64,000 bases of DNA from CAIRDP01 sp037134895 (GCA_037134895.1 JBAXLI010000013.1:1-64000); one strand, 5' to 3'. Positions 17,370 through 26,733 are shown, counted from the first letter of the stretch. Translations and numbers: made by a program. The notes: a model not told the origin generated them from the letters alone.

Positions 17370-17529
17370 ATTCATGCTTTTATACGCTAACTTTAAACTT
17401 TTAATCAACAACTTCATTATAAACAATAATCAAATAATTCCTGTCCTGCTAATTCTTGCAGGCCATTTATGACTTTATAAGTATTCCGGATGACCGATTT
17501 GATAAAATAATAACCATAACTGATGAAGC

Positions 17530-18195
17530 ATGAAAACTCTGATCAATTTAATCTTAATCATGGTATGCCTGGTCCCGGAATCTTTCAGCCAGGTTGATAA
17601 AACACAGATGAGCCTGGACGTATCAAAAAAGTACGCTCAAAACATCGGACTGCTGTCACAACTTACATGGAAAAGAAAGACCGAAGGGTATGTTGGTGGG
17701 AATCTTGCGACAATGTCAGTAAGCTCGGTTACTTTGGGCCCTGATGGCAAAATGCAGGCCATTGTGATCAGTCAGCAATCTTACACTGAAAAGAAACGCG
17801 GCATAAGGGGAGCTATACAGGCTGGTGTTGTTTCTGACATCAATGCGTATGTAAAGTCTGCCGTTGAACTGGTAGGGAAATACATTTTCCTCAGCCAGGG
17901 CCAAATGGTTGACCTTTTTAATAAAGGTACTCTTTCAATCCTGGGTAGCTCGCTTCAGGCCGAAGGGTTCAACCTCCTGGTCCAGGGCGACCATCTCAAT
18001 TATAAGTTTGACCAGTCAACTCTCCTTTACCAATCTCAGGATATATCGACCGTGCTTGGAGGTGAAGCGGTGACCGCCAAGGTCCAGTATGAAACGTCGA
18101 ACGGGGTGAACCGTGTGACTTCAGTGACGATAAACATGGCAGGACCAAAAGTGACAATTAAATTAGTGAACTTTGAATGGGCCAAAAAAATATAA
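17530..18195 (+). CDS. Secreted protein, first of a tandem paralogous pair
   Basis: A 221-residue protein with a signal peptide (cleavage near ESFSQ). The mature part has no family I recognise. It is clearly homologous to the next gene: both share VDKTxxSLxVSK, LSSxTxxWKR, EGxxxGN, SSVTxGPDGK, KYxFxSxGQMVDLFNKGTLS and the closing FxWAKK/FAKK. Predicted beta-rich, periplasmic or surface. It heads the operon ending in the sulfatase and lies under regulon site 2. Confidence 0.7.
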   Translation: MKTLINLILIMVCLVPESFSQVDKTQMSLDVSKKYAQNIGLLSQLTWKRKTEGYVGGNLATMSVSSVTLGPDGKMQAIVISQQSYTEKKRGIRGAIQAGVVSDINAYVKSAVELVGKYIFLSQGQMVDLFNKGTLSILGSSLQAEGFNLLVQGDHLNYKFDQSTLLYQSQDISTVLGGEAVTAKVQYETSNGVNRVTSVTINMAGPKVTIKLVNFEWAKKI

Positions 18196-18223
18196 TCTGT
18201 AACCTAAATTAAATGATATACTT

Positions 18224-18865
18224 ATGAAAAAATTATTCTTATTATCCATTGCAGGCTTTGTTTGTTTATCAACCTATGCACAGTTAGACAAAACCAAGTT
18301 AAGCCTGGAAGTATCAAAAACCAATGATCATAATATTAAACTTCTTTCTTCTTACACCTGGAAAAGAACAATTGAAGGGTTCTCTGAAGGGAACCAGGTT
18401 GTTTCAATCCTCAGCTCCGTAACAATGGGGCCTGACGGGAAACCTGTAAACCAGATCATCGAGAAATCAGGAGCAGGCCAGAAAAAACCATCAAAAAAAC
18501 AGGCGGAAGCTGCTGAATACATTAAAAATGCTGTAGAACTTATTGGAAAATATGTTTTTATGTCAACAGGCCAGATGGTTGACTTGTTCAACAAAGGGAC
18601 CTTATCGTTGCTGAATGATAATCTGAATGCCGAAGCATTCAATTTTATCACTAAGGGTGACCATTTAAAATATTCTTTTGATAAAACTTCATTACAATAC
18701 AAAGGCCAGGAGATTTCTACTATGCTCAACGGTGAGCCTGTTAAAGCAACGGTTACATTTAAGTTTGTGGATGATGTGAACACGGTGGACAAGGTTGTAC
18801 TTGACCTCCCTGCAAAGAAAATCAAGGTCAACATGACCAACACGGATTTTGCAAAGAAGCTCTGA
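18224..18865 (+). CDS. Secreted protein, second of a tandem paralogous pair
   Basis: A 213-residue signal-peptide protein (cleavage after TYAQ) starting 28 bases after its paralogue. The shared core, including GQMVDLFNKGTLS near residue 115, shows a tandem duplication followed by divergence; the middle differs most (GAGQKKPSKKQAEAAEYIKN here). It precedes the arylsulfatase by 43 bases. Function unknown; co-expression suggests an envelope role connected with the sulfatase. Confidence 0.7.
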   Translation: MKKLFLLSIAGFVCLSTYAQLDKTKLSLEVSKTNDHNIKLLSSYTWKRTIEGFSEGNQVVSILSSVTMGPDGKPVNQIIEKSGAGQKKPSKKQAEAAEYIKNAVELIGKYVFMSTGQMVDLFNKGTLSLLNDNLNAEAFNFITKGDHLKYSFDKTSLQYKGQEISTMLNGEPVKATVTFKFVDDVNTVDKVVLDLPAKKIKVNMTNTDFAKKL

Positions 18866-18908
18866 TAACAGGATAACTCTGTAAAAAATTCAGTAAACAA
18901 CACATGAT

Positions 18909-21272
18909 ATGAAACATTTGTTTATACTTATTTTCATTGCCGGGCTCTTAATGTCCTGCAATCAAAATCCGGGGGCCGGATCAACGGACTCCCAAAAGAT
19001 CACTGAAAACAATCTTGACCGCACTGTTCTCCCGATCAAAGAACCTATCCGGCCCACATATAAAGAACTTGATGCCCGGAATGCGACACCACCTCCGCGC
19101 TTTCATGTTACTGCCCCGAAAGGCGCTCCAAATGTGGTGATTATCTTAATTGACGATATGGGTTTTGGTGTATCCGAAGCTTTTGGCGGACCAATCACTA
19201 CTCCAAACATGGACAAACTGGCAGATAACGGTTTAAAGTATAATTGTTTTCACACCACTTCGCTTTGCTCGCCTACAAGGGTGGCATTGCTTACCGGGTA
19301 TAACCATCACAGCAACAATATGGGTTGTATCGGGGAAGCTGCTACAACCTTTCCCGGGAATACTTCGGTAAGGCCTCAGACCATTACACCAATGGCTGAA
19401 GTGCTTCGCCAGAACGGGTATAATACGGCAGCCTTCGGAAAATACCATGAAACCCCGCCCTGGGAAATATCGAATTCGGGGCCCCAGGACCGCTGGCCGA
19501 CACGTTCGGGTTTTGAGAAATTTTATGGTTTCATCGGCGGTGAAACCAACCAGTATTCCCCATTGATCTATGACGGGGTGACACTTGTTGAAACGCCTGA
19601 AGATCCGAATTATCATTTTACCACCGATATGACCAACCAGGCAATTTCATGGGTCAGGTTCCAGCAGGCTTTATCGCCTGACAAACCATTCTTCCTGTAT
19701 TATGCTCCCGGTGCTACACATGCACCTCACCATGTTCCAAAAGCCTGGGCCGAAAAATACAAGGGAAAGTTTGACCAGGGCTGGGATAAATTGCGTGAAA
19801 TGACTTTGGAACGCCAGAAAAAACTGGGTATAGTTCCTCAAAACACTAAACTTGCACCAAAACCTCAAGATATCAAAGATTGGGACAAACTGTCGGCCGA
19901 TGAAAAGAAATTGTTTGCCCGCCAGATGGAAGTGTATGCAGGCTTTGCCGAACAAACCGATTACGAAGCAGGGAGACTGATTTCGACTATCAAAGATCTT
20001 GGTGTTATGGATAACACCGTAATTATATTCATTGCCGGTGATAACGGGGCAAGCGCTGAAGGACAGATGAACGGCCTGTACAATGAAATGACTTATTTCA
20101 ATGCTGTGCCCGAAACCATTGAGGATATGTTAAAGCATTATGACGAATGGGGCGAACCAAGCACCTATCCGCACTTTTCTGCAGGATGGGCTGTAGCCCT
20201 TGATGCTCCTTTCTCTTATACCAAGCAGGTCGCATCTGATTTCGGAGGTACCCGTAACGGAATGATCATCCAATGGCCCGCCGGCATCAAGGCTAAAGGC
20301 GAGGTACGCTCGCAGTTCGCCCATGTCATCGATATTGCTCCTACCGTTTATGAAATTTCGAAAATACCTCCTCCAAAAATGGTGAACGGTATTCAGCAGG
20401 ATCCGATTGAGGGAACAAGCCTGGCATATTCATTCGATGATGCTAAAGCAGCCGGGCAACATAAAGTACAGTATTTCGAAATGTTCGGCAACAGGGCTGT
20501 TTACCAGGATGGCTGGTTTGCCCGCACAATTCACAGGCCGGCATGGAGCCTGAAAATATCCCATCCGCTAAAGGAAGATCAGTGGGAACTTTACAATACT
20601 ACTGATGATTTCAGCCTGGCTAATGATTTATCAGCGCAAAATCCTGACAAACTGAAAGACATGCAGGCATTGTTCATGAAAGAAGCTGAAAAATATCATG
20701 TTCTGCCCCTGGATGACCGCCTCCTCGAAAGAACCAATGCCGAGCTGATGGGCAGGCCGACGGTTATGGGTAAAAGAACATCCGTCACATACGGAGAAGG
20801 TATGAAAGGGATGGGGACTGATATATTCATTGACCTGAGGAACAAATCCTACACCATTACTGCCGAAGTAACGGTCGATACCAAAGGAAACGGTGTAATA
20901 GTATGCCAGGGCGGCCGCTTTGGCGGCTTGTCATTCTATCTTAAAGACGGTAAACCTGCCTTTACTTATAATTACCTGGGGCTGCAGTCGACACGGATAA
21001 TGTCTTCTGAGGCTCTTAAACCTGGAAATTATCTGCTGGTTTATGACTTTAAATATGATGGCGGCGGCCCTGGCAAGGGAGGCCTTGGAATACTTACCGT
21101 AAATACTAAAAAGGTTGCGGAAGTCCGGATTGAAAAAACCCAGCCTGGTATTTTCTCTGTTGACGACCTGGCCGACATCGGAATGGATGAAGGTACCCCT
21201 GTTGCCGATTACGGAAAATCCTCGAAGTTCAATGGCAAGATTGCAAGAGTGACCATTGAGCAAAAGAAATAA
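18909..21272 (+). CDS. Arylsulfatase, lipoprotein, Cys type
   Basis: A 787-residue enzyme with a lipobox at C17 (GLLMSCNQN), so probably anchored in the periplasm or at the surface. The catalytic motif is C120-S-P-T-R-V-A-L-L-T-G, where C120 must be converted to formylglycine. Metal ligands are visible in VIILIDDMGFG and in AGDNGAS near residue 378. The C-terminal 180 residues after the sulfatase fold are beta-rich. It is longer than typical arylsulfatases (about 500-550), as in the betC/atsA-like group with a C-terminal extension. Its substrate is an unknown sulfate ester. Confidence 0.92.
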   Translation: MKHLFILIFIAGLLMSCNQNPGAGSTDSQKITENNLDRTVLPIKEPIRPTYKELDARNATPPPRFHVTAPKGAPNVVIILIDDMGFGVSEAFGGPITTPNMDKLADNGLKYNCFHTTSLCSPTRVALLTGYNHHSNNMGCIGEAATTFPGNTSVRPQTITPMAEVLRQNGYNTAAFGKYHETPPWEISNSGPQDRWPTRSGFEKFYGFIGGETNQYSPLIYDGVTLVETPEDPNYHFTTDMTNQAISWVRFQQALSPDKPFFLYYAPGATHAPHHVPKAWAEKYKGKFDQGWDKLREMTLERQKKLGIVPQNTKLAPKPQDIKDWDKLSADEKKLFARQMEVYAGFAEQTDYEAGRLISTIKDLGVMDNTVIIFIAGDNGASAEGQMNGLYNEMTYFNAVPETIEDMLKHYDEWGEPSTYPHFSAGWAVALDAPFSYTKQVASDFGGTRNGMIIQWPAGIKAKGEVRSQFAHVIDIAPTVYEISKIPPPKMVNGIQQDPIEGTSLAYSFDDAKAAGQHKVQYFEMFGNRAVYQDGWFARTIHRPAWSLKISHPLKEDQWELYNTTDDFSLANDLSAQNPDKLKDMQALFMKEAEKYHVLPLDDRLLERTNAELMGRPTVMGKRTSVTYGEGMKGMGTDIFIDLRNKSYTITAEVTVDTKGNGVIVCQGGRFGGLSFYLKDGKPAFTYNYLGLQSTRIMSSEALKPGNYLLVYDFKYDGGGPGKGGLGILTVNTKKVAEVRIEKTQPGIFSVDDLADIGMDEGTPVADYGKSSKFNGKIARVTIEQKK

Positions 21273-21280
21273 ATTTGGCA

Positions 21281-21319
21281 GTAATACTCAGGCTTTTCGA
21301 TGCAAAGCCTGAGTATTAC
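21281..21319 (+). terminator. Long hairpin terminating the sulfatase operon
   Basis: GTAATACTCAGGCTTT (21281-21296) pairs perfectly with AAAGCCTGAGTATTAC (21304-21319), a 16-bp stem with a 7-base loop, starting 8 bases after the sulfatase stop. The U-tract downstream is weak, so it may be a terminator or an mRNA-protecting stem. Confidence 0.7.
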
Positions 21320-21337
21320 AAAGGCCAGTACTACTTT

Positions 21338-21556
21338 TTATGCTTTTTCCTTCCTGAACTTTTTAAAAACTGCAGGGTCCTTAGCCCTTCCAGGAAGATG
21401 GATTTTAATACCCAGGTCAAAACCATAAAACACAGTAGTCAGTCCGATTGGTCTGTCGTGTAACGTTTTAGTTTGGTAATTAAATCCGTATACATTAAAA
21501 CCCGCAATTAGATCAATTGCACGTGAAATCGTATAACCTGCAAACAAGGATGTGGT
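21338..21556 (-). pseudogene. Possible remnant of an outer-membrane protein gene
   Basis: An open minus-strand frame from a TGA at 21557-21559 to a stop at 21338, with no ATG at its start (only a TTG at 21547). The translation reads like the end of a barrel protein, with alternating strand segments IDLIAGFNVYGFNYQTKTLH and GLTTVFYGFDLGIKIHLPG. No partner exons or upstream half are visible, so it looks truncated. It could also be a spurious frame; confidence is low. Confidence 0.3.
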
Positions 21557-21618
21557 TCAGGATATTTTAGAACCTGCTCCAAACCATCACACATCTGCTC
21601 TGAGTGACAAAGCTCCTC

Positions 21619-23361
21619 TTAAGTTCCTTTCCGAAGTGTTTTATTTGCGAGTTCGGGATTAATACTTGAAACAGCTTCAAATTGAGACAGGTGAACTTTG
21701 CCTGTAAGCTCATCGAGAAAATGGGAACGCTTTAACAGATCCATCACCGGTCCCTTGACCTCTGAGAGATGAAAAGTAATTCCTCCGTCTTTGAGCCTGT
21801 GATTTATAGCTTCAAGGCTTTCGAGTGCAGAACTGTCGATTGTATTCACTGCCGGACATTCAAGTATTATATGGCGGATGGCAGGGTTCGCTGCCACTGA
21901 ATCGTTAATAAGATCTTCAAGAAAACGGGCATTCGGAAAATACAGGCTTTCGTCTACTCTCAGCGATAGTATCTCCGGATCGGTTATCACCGTATGGCGA
22001 CTAACGTTTCGAAAACTGGTGGTCCCGGGGATCTGACCAACGACTGCAACATGCGGACGGGAGGTTTTATAAAGGTGGAGTAAAATTGACAGTCCGACTC
22101 CCGCAACCAATCCAATTTCAACACCTTCAACCCAGGTCATGAGGATGGTTGCAGCCATTGCTGCAAAGTCGGTCTTTGAATAAGCAAATGTTTTCTTCAG
22201 TGCTTTCAGATCGACCAGTGAAAACACGGCAACGATAATTGTTGAGGCAAGGACTGCTTTAGGAAGAAAAAAAAGCAAGGGCGTCAGGAACAAGGTGGCA
22301 AGAGCTACACCGATCGCAGTATAGGCGCCGGCTGCCGGCGTTTGTGCTCCTGCATCAAAATTAACAACTGAACGGGAAAGAGCGCCGGTTACCGGGAAAC
22401 TTCCTGATATTGATGATCCGACGTCTGAAATTCCGAGAGCGATCATTTCCTGGTTAGGATCGACCCTTTGCCTGCGCTTGGCAGCGAGAGTCAAAGCAAC
22501 CGATATAGATTCTACATAACCCACGATGCAAATCAGGAGTGATGGAACAAGAAGTTTGCTCCAGAGCACAGGTTCCAAAGGAGGTATTGAAATCTTAGGT
22601 AATCCCTTCGGGATAAGCCCAATAATTGCGACACCCTGGCTGGAAAGACCGAAACCCCAAACGGCGAGTGTTGTAATAAGTATGGCTAATGCCGGTCCCA
22701 CTTTTGACAGGATATCGGCCAGTTTCTCATTTATTCCTATTCCAAGTAAAAAAGGCTTGAGCCCCTTTCTCCCCCAGAAAAGGAAGATCAAAGCAGCGAG
22801 TCCTATCCCGGCTGTATATGGATTGATCTTAATAAGATTTGGTCCCATCGAGATCAGCAGATCCAAAAGATTCTCCCCGCTTCCACGGATGCCAAGCAGA
22901 GGTGCAAACTGACCAATACCTATCTGCACTGCAGCAGCAGTAATAAAACCTGAAATAACCGGGTGACTGAGAAAATTAGCCAGGAAACCCAGGCGCAACA
23001 CCCCCATCACGATTAGCAAGAGTCCCGTGACCATGCTTAATGCAATCACTGCTCCCAGATATTCAGGGGTTCCCTGGGTTGCCACAAGCCCTGCAGCAGC
23101 CGCTGTCATGAGGCTGGCGACTGCAACAGGACCAACGGCAAGGGCTCGGGATGTACCGAAAATCGCATACAGAAGCAAAGGTGCCATTGAAGCATAAAGA
23201 CCGACTTGTGCCGGCAGCCCAACCAGCATCGCATAAGCCAGGGACTGGGGGATCAGCATGATCGTGACGATCACGGCAGCAATCAGATCGCTGACAAGGA
23301 TCTGCCGGGAATATGAAGCCCCCCAGTCAAAAATCGGAAAATAGCGGCGAAGCAAACGCAT
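21619..23361 (-). CDS. SulP-family anion transporter with STAS domain
   Basis: A 580-residue inner-membrane transporter. It has the SulP opening signature DLIAAVIVTIMLIPQSLAYAMLVGLP, about eleven to fourteen helices, and a C-terminal STAS domain (HIILECPAVNTIDSSALESLEAI, near residue 490). SulP proteins carry sulfate, bicarbonate or other anions. It is followed downstream by nothing, and the persulfide-type reductase gene at 23393-25081 lies 31 bases upstream in the same direction, so sulfate or another sulfur anion is a reasonable but unproven substrate. Confidence 0.92.
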   Translation of the reverse strand: MRLLRRYFPIFDWGASYSRQILVSDLIAAVIVTIMLIPQSLAYAMLVGLPAQVGLYASMAPLLLYAIFGTSRALAVGPVAVASLMTAAAAGLVATQGTPEYLGAVIALSMVTGLLLIVMGVLRLGFLANFLSHPVISGFITAAAVQIGIGQFAPLLGIRGSGENLLDLLISMGPNLIKINPYTAGIGLAALIFLFWGRKGLKPFLLGIGINEKLADILSKVGPALAILITTLAVWGFGLSSQGVAIIGLIPKGLPKISIPPLEPVLWSKLLVPSLLICIVGYVESISVALTLAAKRRQRVDPNQEMIALGISDVGSSISGSFPVTGALSRSVVNFDAGAQTPAAGAYTAIGVALATLFLTPLLFFLPKAVLASTIIVAVFSLVDLKALKKTFAYSKTDFAAMAATILMTWVEGVEIGLVAGVGLSILLHLYKTSRPHVAVVGQIPGTTSFRNVSRHTVITDPEILSLRVDESLYFPNARFLEDLINDSVAANPAIRHIILECPAVNTIDSSALESLEAINHRLKDGGITFHLSEVKGPVMDLLKRSHFLDELTGKVHLSQFEAVSSINPELANKTLRKGT

Positions 23362-23392
23362 AATTGAAAATCTAAATAACTAATGCTTAAGT

Positions 23393-25081
23393 TTAATCCT
23401 GGCTGCAATGTGAACGTGAAAGCATTCCGCCGGAGATATTCTTTGCTTTGAACCCCTTCTGTAAAAGGATTCTTGTGGCATAGTAAGCTCTCTGTGCCGA
23501 ACGGCAGATCACGAGTATTTCACGGTCGCGTGGGAGTTCGCCGATTCGCGAACGGAGCTCTGGCAGCGGAATGTTTAAGGCTCCGGGAACTGATTCAACA
23601 GCCAATTCCTGGGGATTGCGAACATCGAGGAGGAAACCATCGCCCAAATTGTCCCAATGAGTGAGAGGCATATCACCATTAAGTACATCAACGGCAACCA
23701 TCCCGGCAAAGTTGACAGGATCTTTTGCGCTTCCGTAAGGTGGTGCATAGCTCAGTTCCGATTCTTCGAGATCGTAAATTGTACAACCCATCTGAATGGC
23801 CATCGCAAATGAATCTATACGTTTGGCAACACCATCCTCCCCAAGCACCTGGGCTCCTAAAAGACGCCCATTGGATTTCCGGAAGAGTACTTTGATGATG
23901 AGCATCTTTGCCCCGGGGTAATATCCGGCATGAGAATTAGGATATAAATATATTTTTTCATAGTCGGTATCTCCGAGCTGCTTTAGTACTTTTTCGCTTA
24001 CACCGGTTTGCGAGATCGTTGCATCAAAGATCTGGCAGATTGAAGTCCCCTGGGTCCCGCGATAATGTGCATTGCGACCGGCAATCACATCAGCGACTAT
24101 GCGTCCCTGCCGGTTTGCAGGTCCTGCAAGAGGAATAAGCGCCCATTGTCCGGTCACAAAATCCTTTACTTCAATAGCATCTCCAACTGCAAAAATATCA
24201 GGATCGGAAGTATGCATCTGATCATCCACGCGAATCCCACCCCTTTTACCTATCTCGAGACCGGCAGACTTTGCCAGCGCCGTTTCAGGGCGCACACCTA
24301 TTGCCATGATCACAATATCGGCCGGATGCGCTTTGCCTGATTCTGTTAAAACCTCAAGCGAACCTTTGGCCGACTTCCTGAATCCGGCAACTCCGTCGTT
24401 CAGTTCGACATGAATACCGTGCTTTGTCATATAACGCTCAACCAGTCGCGCCATCTCGCGATCCAGCGGAGGCATAACCTGGTCGAGCTTCTCTATCAGC
24501 GTCACTTCCAGGCCACGGTGGACAAGGTTTTCGGCCATCTCCAGTCCGATGAATCCTCCACCTACCACAACTGCACGTTTTGGTTTTGATACCGTATCGA
24601 TGCCGGAGTATGGGTTCGTGACCTCATTACGGTCTGAATCCCTTTCAAGCCATTCACGTATATGCCTTGCATCAGGCACAGTCCTCACCGAGAAGATACC
24701 CGGAAGATCAATACCGGGCAAGGGAGGACGGATCGGAGCTGCCCCGGGAGAAAGCACGAGTTTGTCATATTTTTCTGTACTGACTTCACCTGTAATATGG
24801 TTTTTCAACTCTATAGTTTTCTTTTCCGGCGAAATACTGATCGCTTCACAATTCGTTCTGCAGTCTATGGCAAACTGGTTCCGAAACAATTGTTCCGTGG
24901 CAACCAGGAGAGAAGATTCCTTTTCAATCGAACCGCCAACATGATAAGGCAATCCGCAGTTCGCATAAGAAACATAGGGTCCGCGTTCCACCATCAGGAT
25001 TTCGGCCTTTTCATCCAGCCTCCGCAGCCGTGCAGCACAGGAGGCGCCACCTGCTACTCCGCCAACAATAATTACTTTCAT
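23393..25081 (-). CDS. CoA-disulfide reductase / rhodanese fusion (persulfide reductase type)
   Basis: A 562-residue flavoenzyme. The FAD-binding VIIVGGVAGGASCAARLRR and the active-site C42 in VSYANCGLPYHVGG identify the CoA-disulfide reductase group; NAD(P)H binds at VVVGGGFIGLEMAENL. From about residue 470 there is a rhodanese domain (LLDVRNPQELAVESVPGALNIPL) with the active C526 in ICRSAQRAY. Such fusions reduce CoA-persulfide or polysulfide with NADH and link sulfur transfer to respiration. The gene lies directly upstream of the SulP transporter, forming a sulfur-handling pair. Confidence 0.9.
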   Translation of the reverse strand: MKVIIVGGVAGGASCAARLRRLDEKAEILMVERGPYVSYANCGLPYHVGGSIEKESSLLVATEQLFRNQFAIDCRTNCEAISISPEKKTIELKNHITGEVSTEKYDKLVLSPGAAPIRPPLPGIDLPGIFSVRTVPDARHIREWLERDSDRNEVTNPYSGIDTVSKPKRAVVVGGGFIGLEMAENLVHRGLEVTLIEKLDQVMPPLDREMARLVERYMTKHGIHVELNDGVAGFRKSAKGSLEVLTESGKAHPADIVIMAIGVRPETALAKSAGLEIGKRGGIRVDDQMHTSDPDIFAVGDAIEVKDFVTGQWALIPLAGPANRQGRIVADVIAGRNAHYRGTQGTSICQIFDATISQTGVSEKVLKQLGDTDYEKIYLYPNSHAGYYPGAKMLIIKVLFRKSNGRLLGAQVLGEDGVAKRIDSFAMAIQMGCTIYDLEESELSYAPPYGSAKDPVNFAGMVAVDVLNGDMPLTHWDNLGDGFLLDVRNPQELAVESVPGALNIPLPELRSRIGELPRDREILVICRSAQRAYYATRILLQKGFKAKNISGGMLSRSHCSQD

Positions 25082-25130
25082 CTTTATGAGAATTTATTTG
25101 TTTAATGCATTTCTTTATAACATCAGAAAA

Positions 25131-25160
25131 GGAAGCTAAACCGCTAAGGGTTCAGCTTCC
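25131..25160 (-). terminator. Terminator of the 25180 gene
   Basis: GGAAGCT (25131-25137) pairs with AGCTTCC (25154-25160), with inner AACC/GGTT pairs around one mismatch. On the minus strand it is followed by TTTTCTG. It lies 19 bases after the stop of the 25180-25647 gene. Confidence 0.75.
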
Positions 25161-25179
25161 ATAATCAACGGTAAGAGAA

Positions 25180-25647
25180 TTATTGTTTTTTCTCCAGAAA
25201 TGGAATATTCTGGAGCAGTCGGGCACGAATTGCCGTTAAAATGTAATTTTCGATCTGGTAGAATTGGGTTGCAACCAAACCGTCTGATATTGCTTTTACC
25301 TTCGTATAACAAGTTACAATCAGTGCATCAGTTTTTTTCTGGAGGTCAATCACCTTCATTGTCCAGGCATCAGCCTGTGCCGCAGTCATTGTCTGGTATT
25401 GGCTGGCATACTGCTTTAACAGTTCGATCCTCTGTTTCCCCAGGTTTTTCCGTTGTGTTTCATATTGGTCATACAACTTCCAGAAAGCATCTTTTTGCGT
25501 GGCTGAAGGTTTTACAAAATCGGCTACAACTGCCTTTTTATCCATCCCGAATGCGGCCTGCATCAGGTCAATCTCTTCCTTATCCGATTGAGTATACGCA
25601 AACGATGAAAGGAATAATGCTGCAATAATAAAAATGTACTTTTTCAT
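25180..25647 (-). CDS. Small secreted helical protein, unknown
   Basis: A 155-residue protein with a signal peptide (cleavage after FAYTQ). The mature part is almost entirely helical and charged, with a pattern of Lys/Gln-rich heptads like small periplasmic chaperones or sensors, but no family is recognised. It stands alone between a terminator and regulon site 3, so it is a single-gene member of the proposed regulon. Confidence 0.7.
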   Translation of the reverse strand: MKKYIFIIAALFLSSFAYTQSDKEEIDLMQAAFGMDKKAVVADFVKPSATQKDAFWKLYDQYETQRKNLGKQRIELLKQYASQYQTMTAAQADAWTMKVIDLQKKTDALIVTCYTKVKAISDGLVATQFYQIENYILTAIRARLLQNIPFLEKKQ

Positions 25648-25683
25648 GATTAAGAGAATTTAGTTAAACAATTGTTAGAGATT

Positions 25684-25731
25684 CAAAAATACGCGCATAT
25701 CAAGTCATGAGCAATAGTTAACGATGAGTAT
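25684..25731 (-). promoter_or_regulatory. Regulon site 3: 18-bp dyad plus -7 box
   Basis: On the minus strand ATACTCA-TCGT-TAACTAT (25731-25714) is a copy of the dyad with one mismatch. The -7 box TATTTTTG (25691-25684) follows after exactly 22 bases. The interval also shares ATATGmGCGTATTTTT with regulon site 5 at 34404. It would drive the small secreted protein at 25647. Confidence 0.65.
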
Positions 25732-25757
25732 TTTATCAAGGGCATCGAATATCACTT

Positions 25758-26720
25758 CTATCCTGCTGATCCGTCAGTCCGTCCAAAAGCCTCGTCAATC
25801 ATAACCTGAAAGCGCTGAACAACTTCATTCGAAGGTGTTTTGTAATCGTCAAGTTCGTAAACTACACCGAGCGATTCATACTTGCCAAGTCCAAAACGGT
25901 GATAGGGCAGCAGTTCATAATCAATCACATTCTTGTGCGGCTTGATAAATTCCAGTACACCCAGGATATGTTCATCATCGGCATTCACACCGGGAATCAA
26001 AGGCGTACGGGCAATAAAATCGATGTGAGGAAACGTTTCGTAGGCTTTTTTAAAATTGGCCAGAATACGCTCGTTACCTACGCCTGTCCATTTTTTATGC
26101 CTTTCGGAATCCATCAATTTCAGGTCGTGAAGCATGGTATCAACATGTGGAAGTACTTTCTCGAGGAAGGACCAGGGAGCGTTACACGCTGTTTCGACGG
26201 CTGTATTGATTCCCCGGCTATGGGCTTCCTGCAGCAAAGCTGCTGCGAAGTCGGGTTGCAGCATAACTTCACCTCCGCTTATCGTCATGCCGCCTCCGGT
26301 ATTGCGATAGAAGGAAGCATCTTTTTCTACTTCTTCCATTACTTCGCCAACCGTCATTGTTTTGCCAAACATTTCGAGGGCGCCGGTGGGGCAAAGTGAG
26401 GTGATTTCTTCCGTAATGCCTTTGGCCAGCTGCCAGTTGACTTTTACCTTTGAATCGTCTCCCTCCACAAAATAAAAAGCGCCTTCAGGAAATGGAGACT
26501 TAAGGCATATGCTGCATTCTTTTCCTTTGCACTTTTTGGGATCATAAGAAACCTCAGGCTTCATCCCTATGCTTTCAGGATTGCCGCACCATTTGCAACG
26601 CAGGGAACAACCTTTTATGAACACATTTGTGCGGATACCGGGGCCGTCGTGGCTGCAATACCGCTGGATATTTAGTACACGGCCTGTTATATCCAATCTG
26701 TTATTTGTCTGATTTGTCAT
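25758..26720 (-). CDS. Glycyl radical enzyme activase (radical SAM)
   Basis: A 320-residue radical SAM enzyme that makes the glycyl radical on the GRE at 27979. The ATG at 26720 is chosen because it is preceded by AAGGAGG, 8 bases upstream; the frame extends to 26756 but that overlaps the upstream gene. Cluster cysteines are C38, C42 and C45 (KGCSLRCKWCGNPE), in CX3CX2C. A ferredoxin-like insert follows (KKCKGKECSIC and CPTGALEMFG) with fewer cysteines than the eight of many activases, so perhaps one auxiliary cluster. It is the last gene of the GRE operon. Confidence 0.93.
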   Translation of the reverse strand: MTNQTNNRLDITGRVLNIQRYCSHDGPGIRTNVFIKGCSLRCKWCGNPESIGMKPEVSYDPKKCKGKECSICLKSPFPEGAFYFVEGDDSKVKVNWQLAKGITEEITSLCPTGALEMFGKTMTVGEVMEEVEKDASFYRNTGGGMTISGGEVMLQPDFAAALLQEAHSRGINTAVETACNAPWSFLEKVLPHVDTMLHDLKLMDSERHKKWTGVGNERILANFKKAYETFPHIDFIARTPLIPGVNADDEHILGVLEFIKPHKNVIDYELLPYHRFGLGKYESLGVVYELDDYKTPSNEVVQRFQVMIDEAFGRTDGSAG

Positions 26721-26733
26721 GATTCTTCCCTCC

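Larger units (their letters stand above)
17178..17529. other. Intergenic region, two divergent promoter regions
   Basis: No credible gene was seen in these 352 bases. For the minus-strand BamA-like gene there is a -7 box TATTTTTG (17222-17215), followed by a perfect 14-bp palindrome AGCCGGATCCGGCT (17198-17211) over the likely start of transcription. For the plus-strand operon at 17530 the region holds regulon site 2. Confidence 0.6.
21273..21618. other. Intergenic region with hairpin and gene remnant
   Basis: These 346 bases hold the long hairpin at 21281-21319 (sulfatase end) and a minus-strand open frame that looks like the tail of a lost beta-barrel gene (21338-21556). The SulP gene ends at 21619. 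No intact gene was seen. Confidence 0.55.

Noticed and set aside
18352..18903. Minus-strand frame of 183 codons over the second secreted paralogue
   Set aside because: Its sense-strand partner has a signal peptide and a homologous neighbour; the antisense frame has no motif.
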